Shown: positions 1 through 12,784, counted from the stretch's first letter. The stretch is 64,000 nt of DNA from Odontocerum albicorne (GCA_949825065.1 OX463859.1:21841847-21905846), one strand, 5' to 3'. A program made the numbers and translations. Notes: a model not told the origin generated them from the letters alone.

Positions 1-409
1 AGATAAGGTGTTAATTTAATTTTGATCACATAAGTTATTTTTGTTTTTCCGACCCTCTGATATTTCGCTACCCTTTTGAGAATAACAGCCTAGAGGTTGA
101 GAAATTATGATTGATATTATTTTCCGTTTCTTTATAAATTATAGACAGTAAAAAAAACCAACTATCAAGCGTGACATTGATGAAATTTCGCCCCGTATGA
201 ATGGTAAAGAGTAGTCATAAACCACTTGCGTAACCTTAATCCTGAATGTGTTGGTATTTCACCATACATAAGGTGTTTGGGATCTTGACGTAGGGTTAAG
301 ACCTTTATCCACATGAATTTATTAAGTGGCGCTTATGCTTTATTTTATAATTTCAAAAACATGGCGCTCTTTGCGTCATTACCAATGTTTTTCAAAGAAA
401 TTCGAAAGA

Positions 410-455
410 CGGCCTCCGTGGTTAAGTAATACACGTGTCTTCCCACCCAAGGTTT
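410..455 (+). repeat. tRNA-like SINE head fragment
   Basis: It reads ggcctccgtggttaagtaat, which resembles the A-box end of the SINEs elsewhere in the window (compare the reverse of 63650-63675). There is no B box or body. Confidence 0.35.
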
Positions 456-639
456 GTTAATTTGATTTCGATTGCATCTTAGATTTTTTAAAATTATTTG
501 TATCGTGTTTTCACTGAAGGCTTGTTTTGCGTTTTTTTGGTTGGTTGGAATATGTAGTCCAATAAACGAGTCCTGAAGAGATATCTGCAACACATTGATA
601 ACTTTTGATTCAACACATTGATTCTTTTTTGTTTTTGTT

Positions 640-1025
640 TTGATTTTTATTCTTATGATTGTGTGCGGTATATTGTGGGATGAATATTTTTGGTCTTTCT
701 GGAGTGATAATGTGTGAGGAGTTGAGTTTCGCAAGATGTTTCCAGTTGTAGTTGAGTGTCACTGTTTGTCAGGTTGATGAGAGCGTGCAACGGGGTTTTT
801 TTGTGTTATCAAAAATCGGAAAGAAGTATCGATTTATTTTTTCATGCTAAATATCCTCAGTGAGATACAGGCAAAAGCCTAGTTTACTGGGGATATGACA
901 AATGAAAGGCAACAAACCCAGATCCATTAAAATTATATGTCCAAATCAAATTACCTGTTGTTTTTTTATCAAATTGTGTATATTTCTTGTCATGTGTAAT
1001 AATAAATAAATAAATAAATAAATTG
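640..1025 (+). mobile_element. 3' end of a LINE (copy 1), with (AAAT)n tail
   Basis: Near-identical to 45620-45995: both contain a gtgcggtatattgtgggatg-like stretch, then gagtgtcact(g/a)tttgtcagg, atcaaaaatcggaaagaagt, gagatacaggcaaaagccta and cttgtcatgtgtaa, and finish in an AAAT simple repeat. The second copy is preceded by RT C-terminal sequence, so this is a non-LTR 3'UTR. Confidence 0.75.
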
Positions 1026-1109
1026 ATAACAAAGAGTATGGATTTTCCCCATGGTTCTATTCCACATTTTTAATGGGGTTGAAAAGATTCACGTTCATGT
1101 TTTTATATA

Positions 1110-2059
1110 CGAGGCATATCCAGAAACTAAGTGAACTGAATTTTTGTAGGTTACAATTTTTTTTATTTAAACAAAAAAATTACGTGATTACCGTAGTATA
1201 TATGTAAGCTATTTTTCGACATAGTCGCCATTCCTCTCAATGCAGGTGGTGAAGCGGGATATCAACTTTTTGATGCCTTCCTCGAAGTAGTTTCCCGCCA
1301 ACCCCTCCGTCCACTTCTCCAACTCCTTTACCTCCTCGTTGGTTGAAAACCTTTTTCCACCCATGTGCAGCTTCAGGGAGGTAAAGAGATAGTAATCTGA
1401 AGATGCTAGGTCATGGGAATGCGCGGGATGGTTCAGGACATCCCATTTAAACGAGGCGAGCAGTTCCTTCTTGGCGTTGGCCTTGTGTGGTCTTGCATTG
1501 TCGTGCAGCAGGCAGACTCCCTTTGTCAGCATGCCTCTCCTCATGTTCTGAATCGCCCTCCGCAATTTTTTTAGGGTCTCACAGTATCTTGCAGAGTTGA
1601 TGGTCTCCCCTTGAGGCATATATTCAATTAAAATTATGCCTTGACAGTCCCAAAACACGGATGCCATGATTTTCTTGGCTGAAATTGTGGTTTTGAACTT
1701 TTTGGCGGAGGGTGAAGAGGTGTGACGCCACTGTTGAGACTGCTTTTTGGTTTCAGGCGTGTAGTGTGTAACCCAAATTTTATCTCCAGTAACGATGGAG
1801 CGGAGAAATTCATCTCCATGGAGTTTGCAGCGCCTCAAAAACTCTTACCTTTTTACAAAATTTCGCACTTTGCGGGAGATTGGTTTGACATTTTTCACGA
1901 AACGTGTTGTCGCGTCGACACTTCTCAACGTACTGACCTCAAACCGGTCTCGTTGTGGAGGGGAAGGGTCAGGCTACACGGAAGTATAGCCAACATGCCG
2001 AAAATAAAATTCATCCGGTCGTGAGAGCCTCAGTACTCTTACTTTCTGGATACGCCTCG
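1110..2059 (-). mobile_element. Mariner element, internally deleted, with TIRs
   Basis: Terminal inverted repeats begin cgaggcatatccagaaa at 1110 and, on the other strand, cgaggcgtatccagaaa at 2059. TA lies directly outside both ends (1108-1109 and 2060-2061), the usual mariner target duplication. At about 950 bp it is some 350 bp shorter than a complete mariner (about 1.3 kb), and the missing part is the N-terminal third of the transposase. The element's 5' end is at 2059. It cannot be autonomous as it stands. Confidence 0.9.
1209..1838 (-). pseudogene. Mariner transposase, N-terminally deleted (catalytic domain)
   Basis: An uninterrupted frame of 209 residues covers the catalytic half of a mariner transposase, which normally cuts and pastes the element through a DDD triad. 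The first acidic residue is in VTGDKIWV (residue 19), the second in LLHDNARPH, and the third in HSHDLASSDYYLF. Counting residues gives the mariner D34D spacing between the second and third. The DNA-binding helix-turn-helix region of about 135 residues that should precede residue 1 is absent, and the DNA between the frame and the 5' TIR (1839-2030) holds only short scrambled frames. The catalytic part has no stop codon, which suggests a recent or cross-mobilised deletion derivative. Confidence 0.85.
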
Positions 2060-2068
2060 TATATTCAA

Positions 2069-2092
2069 ATATATTATATATATATATATATA
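2069..2092. repeat. (TA)n microsatellite
   Basis: Short TA run just outside the first mariner element, as is common at TA insertion sites. Confidence 0.8.
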
Positions 2093-3900
2093 CAGATTAC
2101 TATCAGGAAAAATAGCAAAACCTTTGTTAACTGATATACTTTTGTGTAATGTACCGGTCAATTATTTACGCCGTCTTAAAAAAATATTATTTACAGTGCC
2201 GTATTCACAAATTAAGTTGTTTAGAGTGTCATCAATCGCACACGGAATGACCTTGTTGAATAAATTTTCAAGTATCAATATCTTCCATACTTCGGCGATA
2301 AAATTAAGTTTGAACTAATTAATAAACTTTGTACACGTAACTGAGCCACTTCATAAGAACATATGAACAGCACTGTTTTTATTGTCACTATAATATATTA
2401 ACACTATTTAATAATTCGATTTTTTCCTACTTATTTGATGTAATTGAATCAAATTTGTATCAAATTTAAAATAAGTAAACCTTCCATACAATGCAAGTGT
2501 AATATAACACAGTACTATAACATTTTAAATACATTTTTTGAGCTACTTTTATAATTCTTTTTTTTTATTTCGTCTATCATTTCTCAGTCCAAAATGTAAC
2601 CGATTTAAAACTTATAAAAAATAATATTTCCCCTCCTCTCCATCTTTTTCGTATAAAACGTTGTATGCGGTATACTCGTATTATGAATTCAACTTATTTA
2701 ATTTGTATTTTTTTGTCTTCTTTCTTTTTATCGATTATTTATGTGTTTAATTATCTTGTTGACCTATAAAAGTTGTTTACTGTTAAATATTAATTACAAT
2801 TATAAATTGTATTATGCTGTTAAATTTTTGAATAAAATAAAATAAATCTTGTTTTCTAAATCCGCATAAAAAAGCAATTAATTGTAAGAATTGTTATCTA
2901 CTTGTAAGTTAGCATGAAGGTGAAAACAATTTCTAATAAATTAAATATCGGGATTATTGAAAATAAGAAAATACACGCAGGAAATAAAAATGGAGTCAGT
3001 TCATAGTTATAATTTATAAATTAGATTAGTTTTTAAAATATATTATAAATGTGTATATGGTCAAGTATTTTTCAAATGTTTATATTTTACTATAAATTAC
3101 TTTAATAAGTAATAAGAAAGTTATCCTTCGTAGTATTAATTAAAGATTTAAATTTTTTGTCTGTTTAATAACCCTCTTTCATAGGATATTGTATTTTTTT
3201 AACATATTTTAACATTTATAACTTACCAAGAAGTAACGCGAAAGACGCTGCATATTTTTTCATGCCCCCTTTTTTTTGAAAATATCTGACTATTCTCTGG
3301 AGAAGTTATAAACTTTTATAATTTGATAAAAATGTACTCTGGTCGTCTGATGGATCGTTTCCGCGGAAAACGGCTAAAGCTAGATATGGTAATGATTCAG
3401 ACTTGATTTTCTCGCTCATGTTCCTCGATTTGTAATATCTTTAGAAAGTTATTTGCATGTTTAAGGAATTTTCGTGAGCCGAATATTAGCCTTTTTATCT
3501 TTTTCGTAAGTTTAATATCAAGAATTTCACGTTTACATTTCGTAAGTTAAATCAATCATTTGAAAATAATTCCAGGCTTAAAATTTTAGCATTTATGCTT
3601 TGCGAGGAATTTCTTAAGACTCAGGTTTACAATCTAACTTTTATATGTATGTCGTGGTTGTATATATTTTTCCTCCATAGCAATCTGTCAAATTTTTGAC
3701 ACAAGTTGATATATGTAAAATTTTGGTTTTTAATTAAGGTAATTATCACCTAGCAAAACAACTAACCCGTACCACGCATGGTTTCAGATTTATAACGTTT
3801 CTGCACTGTTATGCTATAAAACAGTACTTCCATATAAAATATTCATGGAACTTACTACTTACTACTCTTTTTAACACATTTTACGTCAATTGGCAAAATA
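2093..3900. other. AT-rich stretch, nothing recognised
   Basis: Very AT-rich DNA without a protein-like frame, repeat pair or RNA signature that I can recognise. Confidence 0.5.
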
Positions 3901-4029
3901 AAGGACCGCATTAAATACAATGATGCCACATCAACACATCAACCAACAGCTGAAAGTAAAAAAATATAAAATATTCTACTATTATTTATTGGATTCGCTT
4001 ATATATGACAAAAATATCAAGGAGTTTGT

Positions 4030-4740
4030 CAACCCGTGTGCGCTTATTTCGAGAAATGGAGATTGTAACGTAGAGATCCAACGACGAATTATAATGACAA
4101 AACCATCTATGACCAGTCTGATGAATATATAAAAAAATGGTTTATACTCAGTAGACCCAAAATCTTGCTAGTTAAGTCTTTAGTGTTCTCCATAGTTCTG
4201 TATGATGTGGATACATGAAAAATGATAAAGAAGGAAATTAACATCACACAATGTCTTTGAGAGGTGTCGTTGGAGGCAAATGTTTCGAATTTTAATACAT
4301 GGACTGCAAGGCGCATCAATGTCTCTTTCATCCAAGAATTGGAGATCACCAAAAAACTTCGACAACGTACAGAAAAAAAAAATTATTATGAAAGTATGGA
4401 GAATATGGTGATCACGGGGATAGTTGAAGGAGAACAAGTAAGAGGAAGGTATTTTATGAGATGGATGGATCGAATAAAGCAGGTAATATAATGTAATAAC
4501 TTTAAGTGCTGCATTCAACATTATTCAGGACCAGGGGATAGATACAGATGGTGCTCCAAGTTCGAGACATAACAGAGGATCACGACCCAGACATTTTGAT
4601 AGCTTCCCTCTTAAATGTATTGTATTCGACATTATTCTTAGATATACGAGTATAAGTAATTTAATTATATGTGTATGTATGTATGGTACATACTATGTTG
4701 ATATCAATAAACTTATAATTACTATTTATTATTTAATAGA
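4030..4740 (+). mobile_element. LINE family A (RTE-like) C-terminal remnant and 3'UTR
   Basis: Broken frames read, in order, LISRNGDCNVEIQRRIIMTK, then after a shift SRPKILLVKSLVFSIVLYD, then RINVSFIQELEITKKL, then VITGIVEGEQVRGRYFMRWM. This is the order of blocks in the region after the RT domain of RTE-type elements ('G.C..EI.RRI', 'LV..LVFSI.LYG.ETW', 'VEG.R.RGR...RW'). The tail 4500-4600 is shared with 22590-22680, and 4590-4720 with 18120-18250. Several stops and frameshifts make it a fossil. Confidence 0.75.
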
Positions 4741-4744
4741 CAAA

Positions 4745-6320
4745 GACACCAACATCTGATACAAAGAAATACTATCAATGCGTCTTATTCCATTAACAAA
4801 AAGGAAAATATTTTATTACAAATCAAATTTACCTAAATTATTTTCGAAAATTGTGTGCTATTCGGGCGACATATGTTTTTAGAGTTAACATATTTTTTAA
4901 CTTCGGGTGAACTTCAAAGCGTTGTTTCTAAAAGAGGAAAGCAGTAAATGTAATAATTAACTTTATAAATATCTTGAATACACACATGCATTAAGAGTCA
5001 TGGTTTAAGTTACTAATTGATCATTTATAGTTTACTATAGTTCACTGGAGCTGTATCCTGTTGCTTACTAACTGTACAAAGATATGGTGAAAAATATATA
5101 TTTTTATTTTGAAAAATTGCCAAATTTAGAAACAAAAGTAATTGTGTTTTTGACAGTTGAAAGTATCGTTCATAAGCCCGTTTAAACAACTTTAAATACA
5201 ATATTTAGTTCATTGTTGAAAATCAACATATTGAATATAAAACCGAATTGTACTAAACAATTAAAGTGTAAAATAGTGAAACCTACTTTATATTATGAAA
5301 CAAAGTATTTTTTATACTTTTTAACTTCAGTTGTTCGTGTACAGCAGTGACACGTCTCAGCTAAAAAAGTCATTATAACAGCGACACGTCTGAGCCAAAA
5401 AAGTTATAACAAGCGCTCACAAATTCACTTGTTTTAACAGTCGTTACGAAAAATATGAAGGAAGAAAAAAATATTGTAGTACATTCAAAAATATTATTTT
5501 GGTAATGTCTGTTGTATCTTAAATAAGAATATCGCGAAACAAGACCGTTTGAAGACTAATGACACTCTGAGGAATAAAAATGAACTCCTGTTATTTAGGT
5601 AAAAGAAAACTCTGCGGAAATTTGAACACGAGTATATTCGTTTTTACGGAATTTTCAATTCAAGTTTTTAGAAGTCTTATCAGCCTTCTTTTGTTTTTTT
5701 TCTTCAAAGCTTCTTTCTTTTTTAGAGGCTGTGATCATCATTGTTATCTTGACCCTTGAGACAGCACCCTGAATATTTATATGGTACCATAATCAAACCT
5801 ACCTTTAATTTCTTCCTACAATATCAGTAGAAGATCTCATATTTTTCTTTTCGCGTTATATCCCCAAATAACTAAAAAAAAATTATGGAAGATAACACTT
5901 CTTTGTACTTGTTCATCCGTATTAAGATGTCATATTTTTGAACTTTGTCGGCGCATGAAACTCTCAGTATCATTCGATAGCACAATATTTCAAAAGCTTT
6001 TAGTTTATTCATTGTAGACTGAGTAGAATACTATATGTCCTTAGGTAAAATTCGCATGCGTAATTCGAGACTGAACTCCTTATATAAGAAATATCCCGCA
6101 TTTCGAAAGAAGCAGTATCGTGTCATCTCTGCTCTTACTTAGATTTTTTGAGACTGGTCCCATTAATCGTTCAGCCTGCATCACAGATATTTATGTTATT
6201 GAATTTACTCAAAAATGTCAATACTTATTACAAGAAGTACCCTTATCAATATTTACTTTTTACTGAATTTGTCTTTGATACGCTCATTGTCAAGCCTCTC
6301 ATATTAAAAGAAGTAAACAC
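4745..6320. other. AT-rich stretch, nothing recognised
   Basis: Contains a local near-repeat (gcgacacgtctgagc-like words at 5345-5400), but no gene or element that I can support. Confidence 0.5.
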
Positions 6321-6328
6321 TTCTTTCC

Positions 6329-6443
6329 ACCCTCTTCAGCAACATCTTTCTACACTCTTCAGCAACATCTTTCTACCCTCTTCAGCAACATCTTTCTATC
6401 CTCTTCAGCAACATTTTTCTACCCTCTCCAGCAACATTTGTGA
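6329..6443. repeat. 23-bp minisatellite, 5 units
   Basis: Unit accctcttcagcaacatctt plus tct starts at 6329, 6352, 6375, 6398 and 6421. The last unit is diverged. Confidence 0.92.
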
Positions 6444-7084
6444 AATTTGTTAATTATTCGTAGGAAGTACATTGTCATTAACATTTTGACTGTTGTTAAT
6501 TATTTTACCATTGATTCTATTCCATCGTTCCCTTAATCTAATGTCTTGTAAAAAATTACCTTCAAATAAACATTTAAAAGAACATGGGATATATGGTATC
6601 CTTATCAAAATCCAAAACTAATCGGGTGATAGCACGTCATCTATCATAAATGTTGCTTTTTAAAGTCAATAAAGATTACTAATAGTTTTTATATCTTGGC
6701 CAATCAAGATTTGCGTTAGTTAATGATGTTATACCTTATCGAATGATTAAAAAAAAATGCAAGCGTATATGGTATACAACTCCACATTCGTGAGTTTCAT
6801 TTCATTCTTTCATTTGAATTGAACAAAGAGCTTTTTTTTGGCCATGTCGATTTTTTAGGCCAAGCTGCATTATATAAAAAAAAACATTCATTGAATGTTA
6901 ATTTTACGTAAATAACTTTTAAGCTTGTTTTCAACATGAAATAAAATGTCATATAAAACATGAACCAAAAAGCGCAATAAATTATATCTTTAAATTATAT
7001 ATAAAAAATTGAATTCATAAGTAATTTAAGTTAAGATTTCGTAGACCTCCAAGTGTTGGAGAAATTAGTGATGTAAGTTGTAAA

Positions 7085-7340
7085 GCACTCTAGGACAAGC
7101 CTTTTTGGCAAGTTCTTTCAAAATGTATTGTTGAATATGAACACAACACACATACACTACACTACACCTAAAGTCAAATGTGTAACAACTATCACATTTC
7201 GGAAGTTCGACAAAGATTTATTTGTAGTTTATCTTCCCGTGGTCCGTTTTCTGCGGTTTTCTTACCAAATATGTTTTTCTTAACATATGCAAATGCGGGG
7301 AAGTTCTTTATCTAATACCCGCAGTAACCACTTTCCTATC
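7085..7340. repeat. Dispersed repeat family E, single copy
   Basis: The segment ttttcttaccaaatatgttt, then cttaacatatgcaaatgcgg, then gaagttctttatctaata recurs with changes at 39370-39470, and in tandem form at 10141-10570 and 25442-26378. Origin unknown. Confidence 0.55.
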
Positions 7341-7469
7341 CTTACACTTAACTTATTTTTCTGTAATATTTTTAATCTGTCAATAGGGGTAGTTTTGAAT
7401 CCTCCGTATGAGTGCTTTTAAGTTGGTCTGCTCTTATTATTATTATTATTAATCGTTCTATATTCGTCC

Positions 7470-8330
7470 CATATTTTGGCATTTTAGTTTTTAGGCAATG
7501 TGGTGAATGTGGAGCAAAGTCAGTTTATCAGTTAAACCCCTGTTTTGATTAACTGATTTGTAGATCTTTACAAAATGTTTAAAAAATATTTAAGCACATT
7601 TTTTTAATACATGGTGCTATAATTTTAATTCGAATATATTTGCTCTTCCGGCATTCGCAATTGAAGACATTTCAAGTTTTTCATATTTTCGTTTGTGGAC
7701 TGGACCGCACGTTTTTTTAACGCCCAATGTTATCATTTTGATATGAATACATTTGTTTAAGATAATTATCAATTAAAGATTTTTGAAGTTTCTTTTTCAA
7801 ATTTAATCATATGTTTTTGTAACGTCTAGCATCGAGTCACCAGACGCCGTCTAGAACAGCGTGCCTTTAATGTGAAAATATATGTGTATACAGTTTTACT
7901 CTAAAGCCACCTCAGAGTGCACAGATTTGAGTGACAATCAGATTCGTCTACGAGGGGTTGCCTAGGTAAAATTAAAGTATCCAAGTCTTGCACTGATGAG
8001 AACTTGATTCGTCGACCGCACAGTTGTGTCTAGGTGGCAAATTCTGGACAGAATTAACTGAGTGTCGTTGACACGATAATAACATGACAAGGCTATTAAA
8101 GTTCGTTGCACGATCAAAACTACTACGTTAAGAAAATATGAACAAACTTTTTTAAGTATTCCGTGGTATAAGTATTTATTAATTTGAATTGAAGCTTTCA
8201 TCATAATTTGGTGTGTTTTTCACTTTTCATAAAATTATTCGATTATTTAATAAAAACGTCTGACTGTTTGATGGTTTGGGCATGAAGAACGAGTAATTGA
8301 ATAAATAGGTACAAAATAAACATACAGTAT
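7470..8330. other. No gene recognised
   Basis: AT-rich. The somewhat GC-richer part 7825-8060 contains the words gattcgtcta and gattcgtcga but no clear frame or element. Confidence 0.45.
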
Positions 8331-8334
8331 ACAC

Positions 8335-8545
8335 GTGAGTGGAATGCGCGATAGAGTAAGATTAAGGAAAGTACGGTTGAGTCAAGTAAGTGAAATTTTG
8401 AAAGAAAGAAAGGTTAGAAGTAAAAGAAACAGAAGGAGCTGTAAAAAATATGTATGATTGTTAAGAAGGCGAAAAAAGTGTCACGACAGGAAAGTTTAGC
8501 GATATATTATCTCTACCTACCCCAATATAGAAATGACTTGATGAT
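8335..8545 (+). mobile_element. LINE family B tail fragment
   Basis: The frame near 8350 reads RVRLRKVRLSQVSEILKERK and continues VRSKRNRRSCKK, matching the LINE B C-terminus that other copies here show as 'RGRGR..W.DQ...IL', then a short basic stretch. It ends with the family's cttacc-rich 3' terminus (ttatctctacctaccccaat). Confidence 0.6.
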
Positions 8546-8549
8546 TTGT

Positions 8550-10130
8550 TATGTAGTTTTTACAATGATAATCAAAAGCTTACTTTTATGACTAAAGAAA
8601 CATTTCATATAACAGTCAATATTTTCCATGAAATAATAATGTTGCTTATGTTTAATCTTCTCAGACACTTGTAAACAAATGCTCCATACTTAAGCTTAAC
8701 TTTGGCATCAATAATTTCTATTAGCCTACAGATCTGTTATAAACTAGTTCTTAATATAATAGTTGAACAGAAATCTATGATCAAACTCTGACAATTGTAT
8801 TCTGACAATAGCGATACTCTCAATATCTTCAATTTAATTGATACTCGCACCTTAATCAGGAGAAATTTAAATTGATCGTGTATTCTAGACATTTGATACA
8901 AGTTAAGTCAAACATCGTATATGTTTCATATGGTTCAATCAACTATTTACCAAAGATTTTTTGTTTCAAATTCTTATTGCGAAATATTCTATTGAAATAA
9001 TTATTTAGTTCAAAGACACACGTACGTTTATATATTATATAAACGACCATATTCAGAGAGATCATCAAATGTAACCTAATATCTAGAAGAAGACTAATCA
9101 GGGGATAAGCCGGCATTGCCTTTTTTGTAGTTTGCGAGTGAAATGTTTGTTAAACATATAAGTACTCGTATAATATACTCATTCATAGATTTAATTTTGG
9201 CTTCTTATTAAAGAAACCAAGAATGTTTAATAGAATCCTTTAACTGATTTCGTAACCAATTTTTAGACATTGTCCTAAAAAAACTACTGCTTCCAATATA
9301 CGATTTTTAAAGCCTGCCTTAAGGCGCAGTTGTCGTTTAGGCAACATAGTTGGTCGTTTTCCTCCGTGGGAAGACATACAATTAAATTCTTCACTTGCAT
9401 CATGGCGGGCCTTGACTCCCATGGGTGTACCCAAACTATTGGGCTACCCAATTTCTCTCTGGTCATGGGGCTTTAATGGCAAACTTTTTAGCTTCAATAT
9501 TGTCCATTCGCCCTGTTGCAATTTTTGTGTTCTACAAGAAGCAACACATTGCCAGAATCATTTTTGGTAGCAAAAACAGAGCCTTTATCACCTTATTTTA
9601 TATAAAAATATATATGAGTAAATGAATAAGGAAAAATTTAATCAAATACTATCTTAAAAATAAACTGCAAGACATAATTTAGAAGAAAAAAAAAAGAAAT
9701 TTTACAAAATATGATAAAATTGTTTTTTTAGGATTTCACACCGCAATAGTAGGATTTATATGAAACGATTTATCAATATAAAAATAGATATATTGAGACA
9801 GAATTGTGTCCTTAAAACGAATAAATTATACCCACTAACTGTAGAGTGTATAAATTACACGAACGATATTTTAAATACGAGTAGATCAAATCACCGGAAT
9901 AAATTGGAGACATTTATAGAATACAAAACGAATGAAATATTTATCAATTGACAAATGGCAATATGATGTGTCCATGGTATTTTTAAAGCTCTTTTTAGAA
10001 GAGCAGAATTTCTAGATCGAGTTTATCGTCATAAAATAAATTTATTGATCCGGATAAGGCATAATGACCGGGGTTTAGTTGTTGCTGATTTGTAGGTGAA
10101 AATAGTCTGCTGAAGTATTAGGTGGCGTGT
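8550..10130. other. No gene recognised; GC-richer island at 9240-9560
   Basis: Mostly AT-rich. The 9240-9560 part has higher GC and open frames of 60-66 residues on both strands (for example one with GTPMGVKARHDASEEFNCM on the minus strand). I do not recognise it; it may be an old transposon or pseudogene. Confidence 0.4.
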
Positions 10131-10140
10131 GCAGCTTTAG

Positions 10141-10570
10141 AAAGTACTTCCTTTTTCAAATATTCAAAGATATTTGAACCGTATGTCAGTCAGAATGTAC
10201 AACTATCATATATTGAGAGATTCACAAAAGTTCTTTTGTAATCTTCCTTTCTACGGTTATCATACCAAAAATGTTTTTTCTAAGGAAGTCTTTCTATTTC
10301 AAATATTCAAAGATATTTGAACCATATCTCAGTCAGAATGTATAACTATCATATATTGAGAGATTTACAAAAGTTCTTTTGTAATCTTTCTTTCTACGGT
10401 TATCATACCAAATATGTTTGTTTAAGGAAGTCTTCCTATTTCCAATATTCAAAGATATTTGAACCGTATCTCAGTCAGAATGTAAAACTATCATATATGG
10501 AGAGATTTACAAAAGTTCTTTTGTAATCTTCCTTTCTACGGTTATCATACCAAATATGTTTTTCTAAGGT
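10141..10570. repeat. 143-bp minisatellite, 3 units, derived from family E
   Basis: Units start at agatatttgaacc at 10168, 10311 and 10453. The part of each unit with ggttatcataccaaatatgt and ttttctaagg corresponds to the core of family E (see 7085-7340). Confidence 0.9.
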
Positions 10571-10814
10571 ATTTTATTCAATATATAACAAAACAGATTA
10601 TTTTATATTCACTCAGACCTTGACCCTCCCTGTTAATATTGTGGACGGGCTAGTCAGGCAACAGGTGAGGCTTCGAAAGGCTGTTTATACAGGGAAGGTA
10701 TGTAGGTCGGACTTACTTTCGTAAGCCCTCAGGTCAGATTAAGAAATCTATGAATCATCGGAATTTAATTTAATCATACAACGACCTCCATAGTTTGAAA
10801 CTCATTTAAAAGTT

Positions 10815-11570
10815 GTAAGCTTTAAGGTGATGTCCGTGATCTCGTTGATAAAATGTCTTCCTACCCGGCGGTTGCGGCTTCGATTCTCGTTTAAAACTTC
10901 CGTATAGTGTCTACTTCCGATTTTAAAACTCAGAAACAGGATTATTTGATGCAATATCTATGGATTGCTATCATATTCTTACGACTTATCAAAAACCTTT
11001 AAAAATGCTATTTTGATGACCTAGTTGATGAGACGCCTGATTCATGGACTAGTTGATAAGACGCCTGTCTTCCAAAACAGGAGTTGAGGGTTCGATTCCC
11101 GTTAAAACACTCCGTTAGAGGTTGTAAAACACGGAAAGTACCTGATTGTAAAATACATAAACACGATAAGCTGATGCATCGTTTTCAAAATGCATTTTTA
11201 CTATATAACTTATTAAAATAATATTTTATCGATGGTCTTCGTAATTAGTCGGTAAATCGCATTTCTTTCAAATCGGGGGTCACGAGTTCGATTCCCGTTG
11301 GAATCCAGTATGTTTTTAAAATATGATGCCTATTTGGTTTTCACTTAAGGCTTCTTTAACAACTTTCTGGTTAGTTGGAAGAAATTAAAGCTATACAACC
11401 ATTAGGTTGTACAATAATCAACGAAAATGTTATAAAATACAGTCCATTGTTTAATCAAACTTTTATTGATATCATAGGATGTGATGACCGTCCGTGAACT
11501 AGTGTAGGATATAACAGCACTATAGGGTCTCGGGTACAATTCTCGATGGTACCCAAAAATTAATAAAAAA
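10815..11570 (+). repeat. Cluster of four tRNA-derived SINE copies or heads
   Basis: Head-like sequences with a B-box-like ggttcgattcccgtt lie at about 10820-10890, 11025-11110, 11235-11310 and 11480-11560, all on the + strand. Only the third has a full body (tggttttcacttaaggcttc, ctttctggttagttggaag, then accattaggttgtac) to about 11450. The arrangement suggests head duplication or nested insertion. Confidence 0.7.
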
Positions 11571-11574
11571 ACAA

Positions 11575-12780
11575 GTGGTCCCCAATCTGATACAAGACTT
11601 CGTCAGGTTGTATATTAAGGATTAAATATATCTTAGCATCAAAATGAAACATGAAGTAGGAAGACGAATATATTTTTTATGAATATTGGAAGTGAATCTA
11701 TTGGCACTGTTTTTTTTGTCAGACTTATATCTTCCCTAATAATATTTATATTTCCAGATTTTAAAATGTCAATGTGTATTCGTTAGTAATTTTATCCTTT
11801 TGCTTTAACTTAATTATTTTGCCATATTTTTTCCGTAATTAAGATATTAATTAACCTTCTAAAGAAGGTATTTTTACGTATTTTAAGCTGTTTTTTATTT
11901 GTAAAGATGTATGATAATAATAACTGAACTGTATTTCTTAAAACGGTTAAGAATATATTTTCTTATCTTTAAAAAACTAATAAATAAAATAAACATGTTG
12001 GCAATTCTATCTACTCGTAGCAACAAAATATTCCAACGCGTGTTACATTAGAATAATGATGATAAAAAGAAATATTGCAAAGGCCCTTTTAGAAAGCAAA
12101 TTTTTCTCAGAATTATAGAGAAGACAAAGTTGGCGACTTCTGAAAATCATTCTTAATATTTTTTCAATGTACTTTCAAGAGCTGCAAAAAAAGAAACTCA
12201 AAGTCACTCCCTATTCGATTTGAAATAAGGTATAAACTTTTAAACTTGAATAAGTCGAGACACGACCAAGAACACGCAAGCGAAGATTAAAGCTAAACAT
12301 ATTATAGTTAAGAGTTAACTGTCAGACAAAACACTTAACAAAGATGTATGAAGTCTGCATGGTTGTTAAGTTAAACCGGTAGGATTAAGGAAACTTGTTA
12401 ATTCACCCCTCGTATGATCTTACACGTTCATAAAGCCTTTACTTTCACTTTGAAATAACAAGCCTTTTGATCTTTTCTGAAGGATCTTAAAGATTTTTTT
12501 TCTTCTTCAACCAATTATCTTTTGGGGTTGTTTTCCATTCATTATTCACTTTTTGAGATATGTATTGTATATATACATTATTTACCCACTCTTTGATGGT
12601 GTATTCATCATTGTGTTGAGTTGTCCGGAAAGTACTTTCGTATTTTAATACCAGAAGGCTCGATTAATGGGGTTAAGTCAATGTTTTGCCCTGGTCACAT
12701 TTTTCAATATGTGTCCATCGTCAATTTCAAAATGTTGAAATGTACCATACGAATAAATAAATATGTTTTATCAATTATCG
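11575..12780. other. No gene recognised
   Basis: AT-rich. The stretch near 12617, gttgtccggaaagtactttc, resembles the start of some mariner termini, but no partner end was found. Confidence 0.4.
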
Positions 12781-12784
12781 TTGT

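Noticed and set aside
345..734. 129-residue minus-strand frame as a gene
   Set aside because: It overlaps the 3'UTR of the LINE at 640-1025 in antisense and has a low-complexity KIKTKTKK stretch. There is no domain.
7995..8025. Hammerhead-like CTGATGAG word
   Set aside because: No GAAA strand follows at a suitable distance and no helices can be formed; unlike repeat G it is a single occurrence.
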